A stretch of DNA of 8,782 bases from DAOUFU01 sp034429275 (GTDB lineage Bacteria; Chloroflexota; Anaerolineae; Aggregatilineales; Aggregatilineaceae): the NCBI GenBank assembly GCA_034429275.1, contig DAOUFU010000157.1:1-8782 (forward strand), read 5' to 3'. The position numbers were made by a program, and so were the translations under genes. A model generated the notes under the pieces. The model was not told the origin of the DNA. It saw only the letters and a list, made by a program, of their open reading frames with translations, and ran no database searches. Below, in pieces: positions 8,401 to 8,782 of the stretch (positions are counted from its first letter, which is position 1; the number at the start of each line of letters is the position of its first letter).

Positions 8401-8486
8401 TGTAGCCGCGCCGCAAAGATTTCTTCCCGCAAATCTCCCGATAAAACTTCCGCACGAGGCTCACAGGCGCGAAAAATGGACAACAT
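5451..8486 (-). CDS. DUF499-family P-loop ATPase of a defence operon
   Basis: 1011 residues, the first gene of the operon. The N-terminus fits the DUF499 family: EIFAARLQDV at 22-31, FFDNTYPTAGLKLLL at 46-60, then Walker A in ETAFGGGKTHNLIALYH (Walker A about 82-89, invariant GKT at 87-89). Walker B is LIMLDEV at 188-194 (D192, E193), and VVVVLTLADSSDAFG at 234-248 looks like the next core strand and sensor region. Near the C-terminus a six-proline run (827-832) leads into a small zinc-knuckle-like cluster with C837, C840, C847 and C849. Families of this type are annotated as anti-phage associated and occur with DUF1156 methylases; the exact action (remodelling, sensing or gating of the helicase) is not known to me. 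The start at 8486 has GGGAGG eight bases upstream. The stop overlaps the original ASCH ATG as ATGA. A hand-counted block of this gene (7681-7740) is about 52% GC, lower than the methyltransferase. Confidence 0.93.
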   Translation of the reverse strand: MLSIFRACEPRAEVLSGDLREEIFAARLQDVIEGHADDVYWNPDIFFDNTYPTAGLKLLLSEALGRLSGANPANNAIIRLETAFGGGKTHNLIALYHVASGYIPPARFLDANLILPPGTVRIAGVVGSDLEPTIGLQHEEVTTYTLWGEIAYQLGGAPAYDLVQQSEIDKTAPGTGLLEQLIGNAPTLIMLDEVARHLRSAKTVPTATGRSDLAEQTVAFLMSLFEFAASKQNVVVVLTLADSSDAFGKETDELRQQIERELAEAKRLSARQERVITPTAETEIAAIVTHRLFKRIDGAAAAETTRVYMDYYRECLEYGADLPQRALRADYRQEMEADYPFHPELLTALNRKVSTIPNFQKTRGALRLLAMVIRELWNYPQDDIFLIHPFDVNLASEGIANDLTSRLERPRFKQVIEADIVSPLAGSQAHAQILDEMVGGVPFARRVASTAFLHSLTQGIASGIDPTDLTLAVLTPNDDPALIRKAAERLTDKGWFFEYDGHRYRFKTEPSINKIVADEIGSVGLVKAKMELDRRIRDVWRKGYFKPVFFPSEPADVDDDAGTPKLVIVHYDAAIAATENPAPPDLIVRLFNHTGAQEGYRTFKNNLVFLVADRDQVDNMVSNAQRYLAIQRILGDPERMSEFYDDQRQKLKRMGDSAELEVRVAITKSYKWLYYPSADTPQAYSNLARELLQAQDQGEVNVDQSEVVLRVLKSLEKVQTQDTQPLSAKFIKARAWDMGQTHLSTEDLRKAFARKMNLRMMLDLNQLKKTIRNGIEQNVWIYYDAVEQMGYSAESPSPAIQISDEAQLYIPEEYERLGWAIKGVTLPPPPPPVKEFCPICKNPINECTCGTVLPPVREELQGSGAPSQAFQRIYDLCVDQGIEWLRQLTINIQGDGQQGANEVRALGLAIPQMGRGNFWIEQSLTAEFNGGEQIHVSFKGGWDRYKRLKQVTDTFAQEGRKVNARTTLTVDFPQGLEVRGDQFRTIHDVCSQMGFGYMTVRAEPFVEDARR
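5464..5468 (-). promoter_or_regulatory. Ribosome binding site of the original ASCH start
   Basis: GAGGA lies on the minus strand nine bases before the ATG at 5454, inside the last codons (VEDARR) of the ATPase gene. It supports 5454, not 5412, as the ancestral start of the ASCH gene. Confidence 0.55.
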
Positions 8487-8549
8487 ACTACATTCCTCCC
8501 GGTTCAGAAGGGACTAATAAATCACTTACTTTCTGTATCTAATGTAGTA
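8486..8549 (-). promoter_or_regulatory. Leader stem that can mask the ATPase start codon
   Basis: In the mRNA sense UACUACAUU (8549-8541) is perfectly complementary to AAUGUAGUA (8494-8486). The second arm begins right after the Shine-Dalgarno GGGAGG and ends on the A of the ATPase AUG. The 46-base loop includes the Shine-Dalgarno, whose GGGA (8500-8497) can also pair with UCCC (8513-8510) in a small nested hairpin. Together these could hold the initiation site closed. Stability is modest because the 9-bp stem is AU-rich; no known riboswitch class is recognised. Confidence 0.4.
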
Positions 8550-8607
8550 AATACTCACCAAATCCAAACAATACAAAAGTGTCTTAATCTTTCGACATAC
8601 CAAAAAC

Positions 8608-8613
8608 ATTATA
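8608..8613 (-). promoter_or_regulatory. Putative -10 box of the operon promoter
   Basis: A perfect TATAAT reads on the minus strand, with transcription predicted to begin near 8601. No good -35 hexamer lies 16-18 bases upstream; the sequence there (around GTGCTA) is a poor match and lies inside an inverted repeat. The promoter may therefore be weak or activator-dependent. TTGAAC lies only eight bases upstream, too close to serve as -35. Confidence 0.5.
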
Positions 8614-8614
8614 C

Positions 8615-8639
8615 AGCGTGCGTTCAATCTTAGCACGCT
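8615..8639. promoter_or_regulatory. Inverted repeat beside the -10 box, candidate operator
   Basis: AGCGTGC (8615-8621) and GCACGCT (8633-8639) are perfect 7-bp inverted arms around an 11-bp centre. The element ends one base from the TATAAT box and covers the spacer and -35 position. Size, arm length and placement suit a dimeric transcription factor. No regulator gene is in the window. Confidence 0.45.
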
Positions 8640-8754
8640 AACCGGAAACCAAAACTCACTTTGGGTTCGTGCTCTTGTTACCCGACGAAAACGCTCCGTT
8701 CGATGTCTTTGCGGTGCTTCTTCATTACGCACCATAGCACAGCCGCGCTCTGAT

Positions 8755-8780
8755 GTCCAGCCCGCAAGCGGGCTGCGGAC
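8755..8780. repeat. GC-rich hairpin at the right edge
   Basis: CAGCCCGC (8758-8765) and GCGGGCTG (8768-8775) form a perfect 8-bp stem with an AA loop. GTC (8755-8757) can extend it against GAC (8778-8780) across a two-base bulge. No T-run follows on the minus strand, and the plus-strand continuation is cut off by the window. It could be a terminator of a neighbouring gene, a REP-like element, or an isolated palindrome. Confidence 0.5.
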
Positions 8781-8782
8781 TC

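Larger units (their letters stand above)
8487..8782. other. Non-coding leader and upstream region of the operon
   Basis: About 296 bases without a credible gene. The part nearest the ATPase (8514-8615) is AT-rich and looks like a promoter and 5' untranslated leader of roughly 115 bases. The farther part (8640-8782) is GC-richer and ends in a strong hairpin. A 69-codon open frame on the minus strand (8735-8526) has no family resemblance and an Arg/Ile/Tyr-rich, unconvincing composition, so it is not called as a gene. Confidence 0.7.

Noticed and set aside
8488..8493. AUG-UAG minimal start-stop just before the ATPase AUG
   Set aside because: The AUG is only one base from the Shine-Dalgarno, too close for efficient initiation; the next AUG at proper spacing is the gene start. 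It is more simply explained as part of the 9-bp arm.
8526..8735. Minus-strand 69-codon ORF upstream of the ATPase
   Set aside because: It would run across the proposed promoter and dyad, shows no recognisable motif, and ends in a low-complexity Ile/Tyr/Arg stretch read from AT-rich leader.
1..8782. CRISPR arrays, tRNAs, insertion sequences, attachment sites
   Set aside because: I saw no regularly spaced direct repeats, no cloverleaf-like sequence, no transposase and no flanking repeats in either strand.

Overview
The window carries one leftward (minus-strand) operon of four tightly packed genes that together look like an anti-phage defence cassette. In transcription order, from right to left, they are: (1) a large DUF499-family ATPase (8486-5451); (2) an ASCH-domain protein with an unassigned C-terminal domain (5412-4573), whose conserved N-terminus is cut off by an in-frame TAA; (3) a DUF1156-family DNA aminomethyltransferase (4555-1616); and (4) an SNF2-type helicase with an N-terminal phospholipase-D-like (PLD) nuclease domain (1619 to beyond base 1, C-terminus missing). 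A helicase, a methylase and a DUF499 ATPase in one operon match the combination catalogued in defence-gene surveys under the name Hma (helicase-methylase-ATPase). It is related in spirit to DISARM and BREX, in which host DNA is marked by methylation and unmarked DNA is attacked. The core is therefore not new. The less familiar parts are the ASCH component and its nonsense codon, and the structured leader in front of the ATPase.

Layout. Bases 1-1619 are helicase/PLD coding sequence, open through the left edge. Bases 1616-4555 encode the methyltransferase, and its stop overlaps the helicase start as ATGA. Bases 4573-5412 encode the ASCH protein; the methyltransferase starts 17 nt after its stop. 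Bases 5413-5454 hold the severed ASCH N-terminus, whose ATG overlaps the ATPase stop as ATGA. Bases 5451-8486 encode the ATPase. Bases 8487-8782 are non-coding: an AT-rich leader with a TATAAT box, a 25-bp inverted repeat beside it, a 9-bp inverted repeat that can mask the ATPase start, and a GC-rich hairpin at the right edge. No tRNA, rRNA, CRISPR array or insertion sequence is visible, and nothing on the plus strand looks like a real gene.

How the genes may work together (inference from families): the methyltransferase marks self DNA; the helicase/PLD protein engages or cuts unmarked DNA; the ATPase powers or gates the complex; and the ASCH protein, from a nucleic-acid or modified-base reading superfamily (PUA/EVE/YTH-like), may sense modification status. 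The chain of 4-bp overlaps implies stoichiometric, coupled translation from one promoter.

Organism. This is a bacterium with moderately high GC: roughly 60-70% in hand-counted blocks of the methyltransferase and helicase, about 50% in the sampled ATPase block, and lower in the leader. It uses clear Shine-Dalgarno sites. Protein style and composition would suit a Chloroflexota-type lineage, but this is a weak guess; these cassettes move horizontally and no taxonomic marker gene is present.
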